Source: Elusimicrobiales bacterium
GTDB lineage: Bacteria > Elusimicrobiota > Elusimicrobia > Elusimicrobiales > UBA9959
Direction of reading: 5' to 3'
DNA: 64,000 bases
Assembly (NCBI GenBank): GCA_028713125.1
Contig: JAQTOU010000006.1
Span: 62,001-126,000, forward strand
In this document: positions 26,992-40,343 of the stretch, piece after piece
Numbering within the stretch: position 1 is the stretch's first letter
Layout of the letters: the number at the start of each line of letters is the position of its first letter
The notes under the pieces: generated by a model
The model's database searches: none
Told to the model about the DNA's origin: nothing
What the model saw: only the letters and a program-made list of their open reading frames with translations
Program-made: the position numbers and the translations under genes

Positions 26992-28131
26992 TCAGCAGCC
27001 GATATGGCGGGCTATGACCGTTCTCTGTATCTCCGAGGTTCCCTCGCCTATCCTCAGGAGCCTCTGGTCGCGGTAGAACCGCTCTACGTCGAATTCCTTC
27101 ATCAGGCCGTAGCCGCCGTGGATCTGCACGGCCTCGTCGGCCACCTGCGCGGCGACTTCGGAGCAATAGAGCTTGGACATAGCGGATTCTTTCGCGAAAG
27201 GCTTGTGGTTGTCCTTCAGCCAGCAGGCTTTGTAGAGCAGGTTGCGGGCGAGCTCCACTTTCATCGCCATGTCGGCGAGCTTGAAAGCCGTGGCCTGGAA
27301 CTTGCAGATAGGCTTGCCGAACTGCACCCTCTCCTGGGAGTATTTAAGCGCCATCTCGAAAGCGCCCTGCGCGAGGCCCAGCCCCATGGCCGCGATCGAA
27401 AGCTTCCCGTTGTCCAGCGTGCTCAGCATGATATGCGAGCCTTCGCCCCGCTTGCCGAGCAAATTCGCTTCCGGGACTTTGCAGTTATCGAAATGAAGTT
27501 CCGCGGTGTCGGAGGCGCGCCACATCAGCTTGTCCTTCATGTGCCTCTGGGTATAGCCCGGAGTTCCTTTTTCTACGAGTATGGTGGAAAATTCCTTAAC
27601 CCCGTCCTTAACGTCCGTCACCACCTGCACCGTGGCGCCTTTCGCCATGGCCGAGGAAGCGTTGGTGATGAAGGTCTTCGAGCCGTTGATCACCCAGCCT
27701 TCGCCGCTCAGCTTCGCGGTGGTCTTCGTCCCGCGGGAGTCGGAGCCGGCCTCCGGCTCGGTCAGGCCGAAAGCCCACAGGCCCTCGCCGCCGCAGAGCC
27801 CCGGCAGGAGTTTCTTCTTCTGCTCTTCGGTTCCGAAATAGTTGATAGGGCCTATGCCCAGGGAATTGTGCGCGGCTACGGTAGCCGCCTGGGAGCCGTC
27901 CACCCTGGCGAGCTCCTCCACCGCGATGATGTAAGACAGGTAATCGTAACCCTGCCCGCCGTATTTCTCCGGGACCGTCATGCCAAGAAGGCCGAGCTTG
28001 CCCATCTTCTTCGTAAGGGTTACGGAGAATTCGGCCTTTTCGTCGAGTTCCCTCGCGACGGGCTTAATTTCGTTCTGGGCGAAATCCCTGACAGTGGATC
28101 TTATTAGCGCGTGTTCTTCCGTCAAATACAT
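26992..28131 (-). CDS. Acyl-CoA dehydrogenase, isovaleryl-CoA dehydrogenase candidate
   Basis: Full acyl-CoA dehydrogenase fold (FGLTEPEAGSDSRGTKT, QIHGGYGLMKEFDVERFYRDQRLLRIGEGTSEIQR); context of MCC, hydratase and HMG lyase genes. Confidence 0.88.
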   Translation of the reverse strand: MYLTEEHALIRSTVRDFAQNEIKPVARELDEKAEFSVTLTKKMGKLGLLGMTVPEKYGGQGYDYLSYIIAVEELARVDGSQAATVAAHNSLGIGPINYFGTEEQKKKLLPGLCGGEGLWAFGLTEPEAGSDSRGTKTTAKLSGEGWVINGSKTFITNASSAMAKGATVQVVTDVKDGVKEFSTILVEKGTPGYTQRHMKDKLMWRASDTAELHFDNCKVPEANLLGKRGEGSHIMLSTLDNGKLSIAAMGLGLAQGAFEMALKYSQERVQFGKPICKFQATAFKLADMAMKVELARNLLYKACWLKDNHKPFAKESAMSKLYCSEVAAQVADEAVQIHGGYGLMKEFDVERFYRDQRLLRIGEGTSEIQRTVIARHIGC

Positions 28132-28140
28132 GAGGTCCCC

Positions 28141-28632
28141 TTACTTTTTCTGGTCTATTTCAACAAGAACTTCGCCTTCCTTGAAAACTTCGCCTTCCCC
28201 GTACTTCACGGCGGAGACGACGCCGTCGGCGGGCGCCGCTATCTCTGTTTCCATCTTCATGGACTCGATGATCATCAGCTTCGTCCCGCGCTTTACCTCT
28301 TCGCCGGCTTTTACCAGCACTTTCACCACTTTGCCGGGCATCGGCGCGATAAGCGCTTTTTCCCCGGCTTCATGGTGCGCCGAAGCGTCGGGCCCCGCGT
28401 CCTGGTCGATCCCGCAGATGCGGTAAGTCTCTCCCGCCACCCAGCAGTAAAAAACTTCGCCTTCCCGGTGGACAAAAGCCGGAAGCACGGAGTCGCCCAG
28501 CTTGACGATAAGCCCGTCGCCCGGGAGCTGTTCGAAAGAAAGGCCGCCGGCGGCTTCCTTACCGTTTACAAAAAAGGCGTCTTTTTTAAATTCTACCTCG
28601 AAGTTTTCTTCGCCTATGGTGTAGAGGTTCAT
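28141..28632 (-). CDS. Biotin carboxyl carrier subunit (BT/BCCP part of methylcrotonyl-CoA carboxylase)
   Basis: ESMKMETEI biotinylation motif, lipoyl/biotinyl fold; overlaps biotin carboxylase stop. Confidence 0.88.
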   Translation of the reverse strand: MNLYTIGEENFEVEFKKDAFFVNGKEAAGGLSFEQLPGDGLIVKLGDSVLPAFVHREGEVFYCWVAGETYRICGIDQDAGPDASAHHEAGEKALIAPMPGKVVKVLVKAGEEVKRGTKLMIIESMKMETEIAAPADGVVSAVKYGEGEVFKEGEVLVEIDQKK

Positions 28633-30119
28633 TTGCCCGTCCCTATCTCGAACTGGCCGAGCTCTTTCCAGGGATTATAGGCCGCCTCTTTAGCGGGGCC
28701 GGCGGCGTTCCCGCGTGAGCCGCGCGCGCGGCTATGCTCCGCGCAGGCGAGGGCGAGCTCCGTTTTCTCCCGCCGGGGTTTCCAGTCCTCAAAAAACTTC
28801 GGGATGAAGTCCGTGTACGTTTTTCCTGCCGCGAAATCCGGGTGCGCTATGATATCCGCGAGGAAAGCGATGTTCGTGCTCACTCCGAGCACTACGTATT
28901 CGCGGAGCGCCGCGAGCATCCTGAGGCGGGCTTCCTCGCGCGTGGCGCCGTAGGTCACCAGCTTTGAGATCAGCGGGTCGTAATAGGTGCTTATCTCGTC
29001 CCCGGAGCCGAAGCCGCTGTCGTTCCTGATATTCGGCCCGGTCGGTTCCCTGAACAGGAAGACCTTTCCGGCCGAGGGGAGAAAGTTGTTCTCCGGGTTC
29101 TCCGCGTATACCCGGCATTCGAGGGCGTGCCCGCGCCGAAGCAGGTCTTCCTGTCTGAAGCCGAGTTTCTCTCCGCCGGCTATCAGCAGCTGCTCCCTGA
29201 CCAGGTCTATGCCTGTTGTCAGCTCGGTGACGGGGTGCTCTACCTGCAGCCTGGTGTTCATCTCCAGGAAATAAAATTTATCCGGCTCTTCGAAAATAAA
29301 TTCCACGGTTCCGGCGTTCACGTAGTTCGCGGCTTTCGCGGCCTTTACGGCGGCGTCAGCCATCGCCGCTCTTGCCTTGGCGCTAAGCGCCGTGGAAGGA
29401 GCCTCTTCCACCACTTTCTGGTGCCTGCGCTGTATCGAGCATTCTCTCTCGAATAGATGGACCACGTTCCCGTGGGAGTCGGCGAGCACCTGGAATTCTA
29501 TATGGCGGGGCTTTACGATGCATTTCTCTACGAACACCCGGCCGTCGCCGAAGGCTTTGAGCGCTTCGCGCGAAGCCGCTTCCAGGGCGGGCTTGAGCTG
29601 CTCCGGGGCGCTGACCATCCGCATCCCTTTCCCGCCGCCGCCGGCGATCGCCTTTATCATGAGGGGATAGCCAAGCTTGGGAGCCTCTTTAAGGCAAAAT
29701 TCTTCGGTTCCTTTGACGAAAGGGACCACCGGGACCCCGGCTTTGCTCATCGCTTCTTTGCTCGCGACTTTGTCTCCCATCAGGGCGATAGTCCCCGCTT
29801 TTGGTCCTACGAAGGTCAGCCCGGCCTCGGCCACAAGGGCCGCGAACTTCGGGTTTTCCGAGAGAAAGCCGTAGCCGGGATGGATAGCGTCGCAGCCGCT
29901 GTCTTTGGCGGCGGCTATGATCTTGCCCATGTCGAGATAGCTTTTAAGGGGGGAGGCTTCGCCGATGCAGCGGGCTTCGTCCGCGGCCAGCACGTGCCGC
30001 GCCCCCCGGTCGATATCGCTGTGCACGGCGACGCATTTTATCCCGAGCTCGCGGGCGCTCTTGATGACCCTGACGGCGATCTCGCCGCGGTTCGCGATAA
30101 GCAGTTTTTTTATTCCCAT
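28629..30119 (-). CDS. Biotin carboxylase subunit of acyl-CoA carboxylase
   Basis: [62 protein letters not shown]. Confidence 0.92.
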   Translation of the reverse strand: MGIKKLLIANRGEIAVRVIKSARELGIKCVAVHSDIDRGARHVLAADEARCIGEASPLKSYLDMGKIIAAAKDSGCDAIHPGYGFLSENPKFAALVAEAGLTFVGPKAGTIALMGDKVASKEAMSKAGVPVVPFVKGTEEFCLKEAPKLGYPLMIKAIAGGGGKGMRMVSAPEQLKPALEAASREALKAFGDGRVFVEKCIVKPRHIEFQVLADSHGNVVHLFERECSIQRRHQKVVEEAPSTALSAKARAAMADAAVKAAKAANYVNAGTVEFIFEEPDKFYFLEMNTRLQVEHPVTELTTGIDLVREQLLIAGGEKLGFRQEDLLRRGHALECRVYAENPENNFLPSAGKVFLFREPTGPNIRNDSGFGSGDEISTYYDPLISKLVTYGATREEARLRMLAALREYVVLGVSTNIAFLADIIAHPDFAAGKTYTDFIPKFFEDWKPRREKTELALACAEHSRARGSRGNAAGPAKEAAYNPWKELGQFEIGTGK

Positions 30120-30886
30120 TCTATTTTCTTCTTGCTGAAAAAAGCTTCTATGCCCCTGTGCGCTTCGTCGCCGGTCCTGATATTCGCCAGCACCTTCGCG
30201 GTGTAGCGCTCTGCTTCGTCGAGGTGCATAAGGGGGACGTTCCGGAAAAGCTGTTTACACACCCCCTGGGCTTTGGGGGCGGCATTGGCGAAAGACCTGG
30301 CTTTCGCGAGCGCGGCTTCAGGCAGCTCATACGATTTGCAGATATAGTCCACCAGCCCGGCCTCTTTAGCGTCCCTGGCGGAGAATCTTTCCCCGCTCAT
30401 GAAATATTCCTTAAGCTTCGCCCTGTTGGCGCAGCGCATGAAAAGGTAGGGGGAGATGCAGGCCGGGACCACTCCTATCTTAACCTCGCTCAGGCCGAGG
30501 ACGGCTTCTTCCGAAGCTATTACCACGTCGGCAACGGCCAGCATGCCGACGCCGCCGCCCAGCGCGGCCCCGTTAACGGCCGCTATGACCGGCTTGTCCA
30601 GGTTATAGATGGCCCTGAACATCGAGGAAAGCTTCAGCGTGTCCGCCAAATGCTCTTCGTAAGGAGCGGAGCGGCTGGCGCCCAGCCAGTTGAGGTCCGC
30701 GCCGGCGCAAAAAGACTTGCCCTCGCCGGTCAGTATCACGGCGCGCACGGAGGGGTGGACGGCGAAAGCCGCGAAGGCTTCAGTAAGCTCCTGGATCATC
30801 GCTTTATCGAAGGCATTGTGCACTTCGGGGCGCGCCAGGGAGACTTTGGCTATCCTGTCTATGGTTTCTATTTTTATCGTTTTCAC
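30110..30886 (-). CDS. Enoyl-CoA hydratase family, methylglutaconyl-CoA hydratase candidate
   Basis: Crotonase motifs [23 protein letters not shown] start at 30886 chosen (ORF track runs to 31219 inside MCC subunit). Confidence 0.8.
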   Translation of the reverse strand: MKTIKIETIDRIAKVSLARPEVHNAFDKAMIQELTEAFAAFAVHPSVRAVILTGEGKSFCAGADLNWLGASRSAPYEEHLADTLKLSSMFRAIYNLDKPVIAAVNGAALGGGVGMLAVADVVIASEEAVLGLSEVKIGVVPACISPYLFMRCANRAKLKEYFMSGERFSARDAKEAGLVDYICKSYELPEAALAKARSFANAAPKAQGVCKQLFRNVPLMHLDEAERYTAKVLANIRTGDEAHRGIEAFFSKKKIEWE

Positions 30887-32490
30887 ATTCTGTATACAGG
30901 GGCTTTGTATTCCTCGATGGGCATGTTCAGCGACGCCGCTATGGCGAGGCCCAGCACTTTGCGGGTGTCGACGGGATCTATGACGCCGTCGTCCCAAAGG
31001 CGGGCGGAGCTGTAGTAAGGGCTGGCTTCGGTCTCGTATTTCCGCAGGATCGGGTCTTTGAATTCGGCCTGCTCTTCCGGGCTCATGGTCACGCCCTTTT
31101 TCGCGAGCTGGTTCATCTTTACGGTGCACAGGACGTTCGCGGCCTGCTCGCCGCCCATCACGGAGATCCTGCCGGTGGGCCACATCCACAGGAAGCGGCC
31201 GCCGAAAGCCCTGCCGCACATCCCGTAATTACCGGCCCCGTAGGAGCCGCCGATGATCACGGTGAACTTCGGGACGTTCGCGCTGGAGACCGCGGAGACC
31301 AGCTTCGCCCCGTCCTTGGCTATGCCGCCGTGCTCGTATTTCTTGCCTATGATGAAGCCGGTGATATTCTGCAGGAAGACCAGCGGGATGCGCCGGGAGC
31401 AGCAAAGCTCTATGAAATGCGTGCCCTTAAGAGAGCTCTCCGAGAAAAGTATACCGTTATTCGCGATTATGCCGACCGGCTGGCCCATGATCCTGGCGAA
31501 GCCGGTGACCAAAGTGACGCCGTAGGTCTTCTTGAACTCGTGGAATTTCGAGCCGTCAACGATGCGGGCTATCACTTCCCGCGTGTCGAAAGATTTTTTA
31601 AGGCTGGAGGGAATGATGCCGTAGAGCTCTTTAGGATCGTAGGCGGGCTCTTCCGGAACGGAGGCCCCGATGTCCGTCTTTACAGTATGTTTGAGATTTT
31701 CGACGATATTGCGCGCTGTCCTGATAGCGCCCTGCTCGTCGGCGGCCAGATGATCCGACACGCCGGAAATCCGGCAGTGGACGTCGGCGCCGCCTAATTC
31801 TTCGTCGGTGACGTCCTCGCCGGTGGCGGCTTTCACCAGGGGGGGGCCGCCAAGGAAAATAGTGGCCTGGTTCTTGACCATCACGGTCTCTTCGCTCATC
31901 GCGGGAATATACGCGCCGCCGGCGGTGCAGGAGCCGAATACTATGGAGATCTGGGCTATGCCCCTGGATGACATTATGGCCTGGTTGTAAAAGATCCGGC
32001 CGAAATGGAACTTGTCCGGGAAAACCTCGTCCTGCAGCGGCAGGAAAGCGCCGCCGGAATCCACCAAATAAAGGCAGGGCAGATTGTTCTCAAGGGCTAC
32101 TTCCTGCGCTCTTAAGTGTTTTTTAACGGTAATTGGATAATAGGTCCCGCCTTTTACGGTGGCGTCATTGGCTATGATAACCACTTCCCGGCCGTGTATC
32201 AGGCCGATGCCGGTTATTATCCCGGCGCAGGGCGCTTCGTCTTCGTACATGCCATTGGCGGCCAGGGCGCAAAGCTCGAGAAAAGGAGTATCTTTATCCA
32301 GAAGCGCTTTTATCCTTTCCCTGGGGAGGAGTTTCTTTCTTGAAATATGAAGCTCCCTGGATTTAGGGGGGCCGCCGGCTTTCGCGGCCTCGAGGCGTTT
32401 CCTGAACTCGGCCACTACGCCCAAATTGAACTTTTCGTTCTCTTTGAACTCGGGGCTCTGCGTGTTTATATTCGAAATTATTTTATCCAT
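30883..32490 (-). CDS. Methylcrotonyl-CoA carboxylase carboxyltransferase subunit
   Basis: [11 protein letters not shown]-like acyl-CoA carboxylase beta fold, [72 protein letters not shown]. Confidence 0.93.
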   Translation of the reverse strand: MDKIISNINTQSPEFKENEKFNLGVVAEFRKRLEAAKAGGPPKSRELHISRKKLLPRERIKALLDKDTPFLELCALAANGMYEDEAPCAGIITGIGLIHGREVVIIANDATVKGGTYYPITVKKHLRAQEVALENNLPCLYLVDSGGAFLPLQDEVFPDKFHFGRIFYNQAIMSSRGIAQISIVFGSCTAGGAYIPAMSEETVMVKNQATIFLGGPPLVKAATGEDVTDEELGGADVHCRISGVSDHLAADEQGAIRTARNIVENLKHTVKTDIGASVPEEPAYDPKELYGIIPSSLKKSFDTREVIARIVDGSKFHEFKKTYGVTLVTGFARIMGQPVGIIANNGILFSESSLKGTHFIELCCSRRIPLVFLQNITGFIIGKKYEHGGIAKDGAKLVSAVSSANVPKFTVIIGGSYGAGNYGMCGRAFGGRFLWMWPTGRISVMGGEQAANVLCTVKMNQLAKKGVTMSPEEQAEFKDPILRKYETEASPYYSSARLWDDGVIDPVDTRKVLGLAIAASLNMPIEEYKAPVYRM

Positions 32491-33196
32491 AGGGTCTGAC
32501 CGCCTCTATCCCGCCGGAGTATTTTACCAAAAGCCAGCCTTTCTCACTAATGCCCGCTATGGTCCCTGCCGGCCCGCCTTTCCCGGGGGTATAGGCGTCG
32601 CCTATTTGCGCCATCAGCGAGACATATTCGGCAACTTCGCCGGCGAAACCGCTCTTGAAAAGAAGGAGGAACCGGCGCTTGAGCGACTCAAGCAGCTTCC
32701 GCAGCAACTCTTCCTTGTCCGGGCTTTGCCCGGCCGCAAGTTCCATCGAAGTAGCCGATCCTGAAAGTCCGGGGGGAAATTCCCTGGTATCCACGTTCAG
32801 GCCGATCCCGCAAACTATAAAATCGTCTCCAGCGCGGTTTTTGCCTGAAGTGGAAAGTATGCCGCTGATCTTTTTGCCGCCGGCCAGCAGGTCATTGGGC
32901 CATTTTATCCTGCAGTTGATCCCGTAGCCGGAGAGAACTTCCGCCGCCGCCAGCGCCGCCGAGTGATTTATTACCGCCGGGTCCGCCATGGTTCCGGCCG
33001 GCCACGCTATCAGAGAAAAATAGAGATTCTGCCCCGCGGGGGAATACCAGTCATTGCCCCCCGTTCCCCTGCCCTTTGTCTGGGCGTCCGCTACGACCGC
33101 CGTCCATTCCCGGCCTTCAGCTTTTCGCGCGAGCTCTACGGCGTAGTCCTGGGTGGACGGAAGCGTGTCGAAACGGAGAATTTTAGAGTCCGGCAT
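32483..33196 (-). CDS. birA: Biotin--[acetyl-CoA-carboxylase] ligase
   Basis: [53 protein letters not shown]. Confidence 0.92.
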   Translation of the reverse strand: MPDSKILRFDTLPSTQDYAVELARKAEGREWTAVVADAQTKGRGTGGNDWYSPAGQNLYFSLIAWPAGTMADPAVINHSAALAAAEVLSGYGINCRIKWPNDLLAGGKKISGILSTSGKNRAGDDFIVCGIGLNVDTREFPPGLSGSATSMELAAGQSPDKEELLRKLLESLKRRFLLLFKSGFAGEVAEYVSLMAQIGDAYTPGKGGPAGTIAGISEKGWLLVKYSGGIEAVRPYG

Positions 33197-33334
33197 TTAT
33201 GCCTATGGTCAACGGTCCCCGAGACTTGCGTCAATACAGTACTAATTATACAAATCATGCCTAAAAAATAGAATATAATTGTTTAATAAAGCAGGAGCCT
33301 GGATCATTCACCCTTATTACATGAGGAGAACCCT

Positions 33335-35131
33335 ATGAGCGCTGATAAAATTAACGATATTTCCGCCGGCGGCTATTTTTCCATTCCCGGAGGCCTGGGT
33401 TTCCCGGTAACTACTAAGATCTTCACGCCCGAAAAATTCACCGAAGAGCAGAAGATGGCCGTCGATACGGCTAAAAGATTCATCGAGAAAGACGTGCTGC
33501 CCAAGCTGGCCGCGATAGACGAGCAGAAAGGCGATTACGGGATAACGGTCGGCCTGCTTAAGAAAGTGGCCGATATGGGCTTCCTTGGCACCGACGTGGC
33601 CGAGGAATACGGCGGGTCCGGGCTGGATTTCGCCACCGCTATGTGCGTCTCGGAGGTTTTCGGCGCCGGCGGCTCCTGGGCGGTTTCCTGGGCCGCGCAC
33701 AGCGGGATCGGAACCCACCCGATACTGTTCTTCGGGACGGAAGCGCAGAAAAATAAATATTTGCCCAAACTGGTCAGCGGGGAATGGACCGGGGCATTCG
33801 GCGCCACCGAGCCGGAAGCCGGCAGCGACCTTTACGGCGCTAAGACGAAGGCGACCCTGAGTCCGGACGGCAAATCTTACATCCTTAACGGGAACAAAAC
33901 CTTTATCTCGAACAGCGGCTTTGCCAACTTGTTCGTTATTTTGGCCAAGGTGGACGGGGACCCGAAGAAATCCGCCTGTTTTATCGTGGAAAAAGGCGCG
34001 CCCGGCTTCACCGTAGGCAAAGAAGAGAACAAGATGGGTATTTCCGGCTCTTCCACCTGTCCCCTTAACCTTGTGGACGTCCAAGTCCCGGCCGAGAACC
34101 TTCTCGGCGAGATTGGCAAAGGCATCCATATTATTTTCAATACGCTGAACATCGGCAGACTCAAGCTTGGTGCGATGACCACCGGGTCCGGCAAGCACGT
34201 GATCAACGACGCCGTTAAATACGCGGTAGAGAGAAAACAGTTCGGTATCCCTGTCGCCCAGTTCGGGATGATAAAAGAAAAGCTCGCGAACATGGTGGTC
34301 GGGGCGTGGATGACGGAAAGCGCCGTTTACAGAACCGCCGGGCTGGTGGAAGAAAGGTTCAAAGCCACCGACTTCAAGAATTTGCCCGCCGTGCTGGAAG
34401 CTTTGCGGGAATACGAGATAGAATGCGCTATCCTGAAGGTCGCCGGCAGCGAGACTTTCTGGTATATCGCCGACGAAAACGTGCAGGTGCACGGCGGCTA
34501 CGGCTATACCAAGGACTATTTGGCCGAGCGCTACCTGCGCGACGCCCGCATCAACAGGATCTTCGAAGGCACTAACGAAATAAACAGGCTGACCGCTATT
34601 CTTAACATGCTTGAGAGAGCGGGCAAGGGCAAGCTGCCCCTGGCCAAAGCCGGCGCCGCGCTGGCCGCCCAGCTCGAGGAAGGCTCCGCCGAGGAACTCC
34701 CGGACGAGAAGCTCGCCGCGCAGGCCGAGCTCGTGAACGGCATGAAGAAAATGTTCTTCGTCGCCGGCGGCCGTGTCCTCGAGAAGTTCCCTGTCCGTGA
34801 AAAGATAGTTGCCCAGCAGGAGATCCTGCGCCGCTTAAGCGATATGCTCATCCTTATGTACCTGTCCGAAAGCGGCCTGCTGCGCGCCAAAGAGCACGGC
34901 GGCGAGATCCAGGAAGCGATAGTCAAGCTTTACGTCCAGAACGCAGCGATGGAAACCGAAAAACTCGCGAAAGAGGTCCTGGCCTACCTCGAAGAGGGCG
35001 ACATGCTCAAATCCTACCTCGGCCGCCTGAAAAGGCTGGCCCGCCCCCTGGCCAACCACCTGGTAGACCCCGTGTCGCTCCAGCGGAAGATAGCGGATAA
35101 GCTGATAGAAAGCAAAAAATACTTCCTCTAA
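33335..35131 (+). CDS. Acyl-CoA dehydrogenase, long FadE/YusJ-like form
   Basis: 598 aa; FGATEPEAGSDLYGAKT, VQVHGGYGYTKDYLAERYLRDARINRIFEGTNEINR, C-terminal extension; SD gaggaga. Confidence 0.9.
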   Translation: MSADKINDISAGGYFSIPGGLGFPVTTKIFTPEKFTEEQKMAVDTAKRFIEKDVLPKLAAIDEQKGDYGITVGLLKKVADMGFLGTDVAEEYGGSGLDFATAMCVSEVFGAGGSWAVSWAAHSGIGTHPILFFGTEAQKNKYLPKLVSGEWTGAFGATEPEAGSDLYGAKTKATLSPDGKSYILNGNKTFISNSGFANLFVILAKVDGDPKKSACFIVEKGAPGFTVGKEENKMGISGSSTCPLNLVDVQVPAENLLGEIGKGIHIIFNTLNIGRLKLGAMTTGSGKHVINDAVKYAVERKQFGIPVAQFGMIKEKLANMVVGAWMTESAVYRTAGLVEERFKATDFKNLPAVLEALREYEIECAILKVAGSETFWYIADENVQVHGGYGYTKDYLAERYLRDARINRIFEGTNEINRLTAILNMLERAGKGKLPLAKAGAALAAQLEEGSAEELPDEKLAAQAELVNGMKKMFFVAGGRVLEKFPVREKIVAQQEILRRLSDMLILMYLSESGLLRAKEHGGEIQEAIVKLYVQNAAMETEKLAKEVLAYLEEGDMLKSYLGRLKRLARPLANHLVDPVSLQRKIADKLIESKKYFL

Positions 35132-35137
35132 TAAAAA

Positions 35138-35170
35138 AGGGGCAGGCGCCGGAATCCAACGCCTGCCCCT
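35138..35170. terminator. Bidirectional terminator between convergent FadE-like and FadA-like genes
   Basis: AGGGGCAGGCG...CGCCTGCCCCT 11-bp stem, flanked by A-run and T-rich sequence. Confidence 0.85.
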
Positions 35171-35187
35171 GACTTTTAATAGCCTGA

Positions 35188-36411
35188 TTAATAAAGCACT
35201 TCGAAGATGCCGGCGGCGCCCATGCCTCCGCCTATGCACATGGTTACCATTACGTATTTACCTTTGCGGCGGCGGCATTCGTTGATAGCTTTTATCGTGA
35301 GATAGGCGCCGGTGCAGCCCAGGGGGTGGCCGAGGGCGAGCGCGCCGCCGTCCACGTTGAGTTTGTCCAGAGGCATCACTATACCTTTATCTTTCTTAAG
35401 CCGCTTTATGACGGAGATGGACTGAGAAGCGAAAGCCTCGTTCATTTCTATGATATCCATTTCTTCTATCTTTAACCCGGCCGAGGCCAGCGCCCGGGGA
35501 ATCGCTTCTACGGGGCCGATGCCCATTATTTCAGGGGCGACGCCGGCCACTTCATAGCTTACCAGGCGGGCCACAGGCTTCAGCCCATTCTTCGCCGCCT
35601 CTTCCATCGTCGTTATCATCACGACGGCGGCGCCGTCGCTCATCTGGGAGGAATTGCCGGCGGTCACGGTGCCCTTTTCCTGGAAGACGGGCTTCAATTT
35701 AGCCAGGTCCTCGATGTTAGCGTCACGGCGGGGGCATTCGTCAGTATCGACGATAAACTCTTTAGCTTTTCCGCCCAGGCCCAGCTCTTTAACTGGATAA
35801 GGCAGGATCTCGTTCTTCCATTTTCCGGTATCCAAAGCTTTTACCGCTTTTTTGTGGGAGTCGAGGGCGAAGGCGTCCTGCTCTTCCCTTGTATTCCCGT
35901 CCTGCTCGGCCAGCAGCTCGGCGGTCAGGCCCATCGACATATAGGTCTCGGGCCATTCTTCCACCAGGCGCGGGTTGGGGGCGAATTTCACTCCGCCCAT
36001 CGGGATCATAGTCATGCTTTCCATCCCGCCGGCGATCGAAACAGTTTTCATCCCGCAGGCGATGTAGGCTATTTCGTCGACGATGGACTGGAGCCCGGAG
36101 GAACAATAGCGGTTGATGGTCAGCGCCGTGACGTCCACGGGCAGGCCGGCGGCGAAGACCGCCATCCTGGCCGGCTGCATGCCCTGCTCTCCCTCGGGGA
36201 AAGCGCAGCCCAGCCTGACTTCGCTGAGCCTGAGGGGATCCAGTTTGGTCCTTTCAAGGATGCCTTTTATCACGTGCGCGGCCAGGTCGTCGGACCTGAC
36301 GGTCTTGAAACCGCCCTTTTTCGCTCTCGAGATAGCGGTGCGGACGCCGGCGCTGCCGCCCGCGTCGACGAGAACGACGTTCTTCAGCAGATCTTTCTGG
36401 ATATTGTTCAT
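35188..36411 (-). CDS. Thiolase (FadA-like acetyl-CoA acyltransferase)
   Basis: INRYCSSGLQSI, NEAFASQS, NVDGGALALGHPLGCTGAYL, CIGGGMGAAGIFE. Confidence 0.93.
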   Translation of the reverse strand: MNNIQKDLLKNVVLVDAGGSAGVRTAISRAKKGGFKTVRSDDLAAHVIKGILERTKLDPLRLSEVRLGCAFPEGEQGMQPARMAVFAAGLPVDVTALTINRYCSSGLQSIVDEIAYIACGMKTVSIAGGMESMTMIPMGGVKFAPNPRLVEEWPETYMSMGLTAELLAEQDGNTREEQDAFALDSHKKAVKALDTGKWKNEILPYPVKELGLGGKAKEFIVDTDECPRRDANIEDLAKLKPVFQEKGTVTAGNSSQMSDGAAVVMITTMEEAAKNGLKPVARLVSYEVAGVAPEIMGIGPVEAIPRALASAGLKIEEMDIIEMNEAFASQSISVIKRLKKDKGIVMPLDKLNVDGGALALGHPLGCTGAYLTIKAINECRRRKGKYVMVTMCIGGGMGAAGIFEVLY

Positions 36412-36412
36412 A

Positions 36413-38824
<2,412 letters not shown>

Positions 38825-38852
38825 GATGAACCCCTTTAATCCGCAAAATTAC

Positions 38853-40343
38853 CTAATTCGAGGGTCTCTTATCCACTATCTTTTTCGCTTTTACGGCCGA
38901 CTCCACCTCTATTTTTTCGGAGATCTCCTGGTGCGTGACATAGTGGATGGCGTTAAAGGAAACTTCGGCGTTGCTGATGACCTCTTCGTTCAGGAGATGG
39001 GAGAAAGTGTCTTTGTTGACGTTCTCCGCAAGGCAGACATTAAGGATCAGCTCGTCGACTTCGAAAGGGTCGTCGTTCTTTTTTTTGATCTCTATCTGCC
39101 ATTCGTTGATCTCATGCCTGTCGTCCAGGAAGCGCTCCAGGTCGTTAAGGTTCACCAGCGAGCCCTTGATCTTGGAGAGCTGCACGTTCTTGATATTCGA
39201 GGCGCGGGTCAGGTGGCTGGAGATCCTGGGGACGGTCTTTCCGCAATGCGGGCAGGGGGCGTAGCTTATCCCGCCTTTCACCAGGTCGCCGGTACGGTAG
39301 CGCAGCACGCAGGTCCCGCGGGCGTCTATCCCGGTGTAGACCAGCTCGCCGTCCTCGCCTTCGCCCTTAACTTCGCCCGTGACCGGGTCGATTATTTCAA
39401 AAACTTCCATATCCGGGGAGGTATGGTAGCCGCTGGAGACGCTGATCTCGGTGGGGCATTCCGCCCAGGCGCCGCGCGCCTCGGTGAAGCCATAGGTCCC
39501 GAACACTTTCACGTCGGTAGCGCCCATCTCTTTAAGGATAGACGCTATTTTGTTCTTAAAGCCGTTAGGGACGGGGCTCGCGCCTAAAATTATCCGGTTA
39601 AGGAAACTGAAGTCCTGGTTTTCAGCCCGGGCCGTTTTCAGCACGTGGTAGACATAGCTCGGCACGCCCAGCAAAAACTGCGGCTTCATTTTCAGGATGG
39701 TGCGGATATTCCCTTCCGTCCCCATGGTCTTGCCGCCGCCGGTGCTAAGGACGAAAACATTGGCCGAGAGCCCGCCCAGCACGGCCAGCCAGAAGGCCAG
39801 GTGCGGGGCGTAAGGGAACAGGTTCACCAGTCTTTCGTTCTGTATCCCTATCGTTGCTATCATCCTGCCGCCGTAAACCTTCAGGTTCTGTATATCGTAA
39901 TCGGAATAAAGGAAAGGCATCGGGGTGCTGGTGGTCCCGGCGGTGGAAGTGAGGAAGATAGGCTTGTATTCTTTTTCCAGCGCGGCTTTGAAGGCGGCCT
40001 CGCCCTTCAGGGCGCGCCGAAGCATGAACTTCGCGAGCTCCGTCTTCGGAAGGAATTTCTTTATGGTGTCTTTGTCCGGCTGGAGGCAGAAAGCCAGGGT
40101 TCCCTTCGCCGGATCCTTCTGGATAGCGTCGCGGAAGTCCTGCTTCGAGGTAAATGGAATGCGGCCGAGGTCTTCCGCCGTCCTGATATCGTCCGGGTTT
40201 ATCCTGTTGTCGTCGAAAAGCTTGCGGTAATAAGGGCTGAACGGGTACAAATGCCTGGTGACGAAACGGTGCAGTTTCTCGTTCTGCAGCCGCTTCTGTT
40301 CGGCCCAGGGGAGGTAGAGTATCTTGTCTTCGTCTTTTATCAC
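38853..40343 (-). CDS. Phenylacetate-CoA ligase-like (PaaK/CapK family) AMP-forming ligase
   Basis: [60 protein letters not shown]. Confidence 0.82.
   Translation of the reverse strand: MIKDEDKILYLPWAEQKRLQNEKLHRFVTRHLYPFSPYYRKLFDDNRINPDDIRTAEDLGRIPFTSKQDFRDAIQKDPAKGTLAFCLQPDKDTIKKFLPKTELAKFMLRRALKGEAAFKAALEKEYKPIFLTSTAGTTSTPMPFLYSDYDIQNLKVYGGRMIATIGIQNERLVNLFPYAPHLAFWLAVLGGLSANVFVLSTGGGKTMGTEGNIRTILKMKPQFLLGVPSYVYHVLKTARAENQDFSFLNRIILGASPVPNGFKNKIASILKEMGATDVKVFGTYGFTEARGAWAECPTEISVSSGYHTSPDMEVFEIIDPVTGEVKGEGEDGELVYTGIDARGTCVLRYRTGDLVKGGISYAPCPHCGKTVPRISSHLTRASNIKNVQLSKIKGSLVNLNDLERFLDDRHEINEWQIEIKKKNDDPFEVDELILNVCLAENVNKDTFSHLLNEEVISNAEVSFNAIHYVTHQEISEKIEVESAVKAKKIVDKRPSN

Noticed and set aside
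22745-30206. Plus-strand ORFs such as 22745-23842, 23643-24626, 27004-28107, 29457-30206
   Set aside because: Antisense to well-supported catabolic genes; no motif support.
33260-33285. TATAAT upstream of the FadE-like gene as a promoter
   Set aside because: No acceptable -35 hexamer at 16-18 bp; left uncalled.
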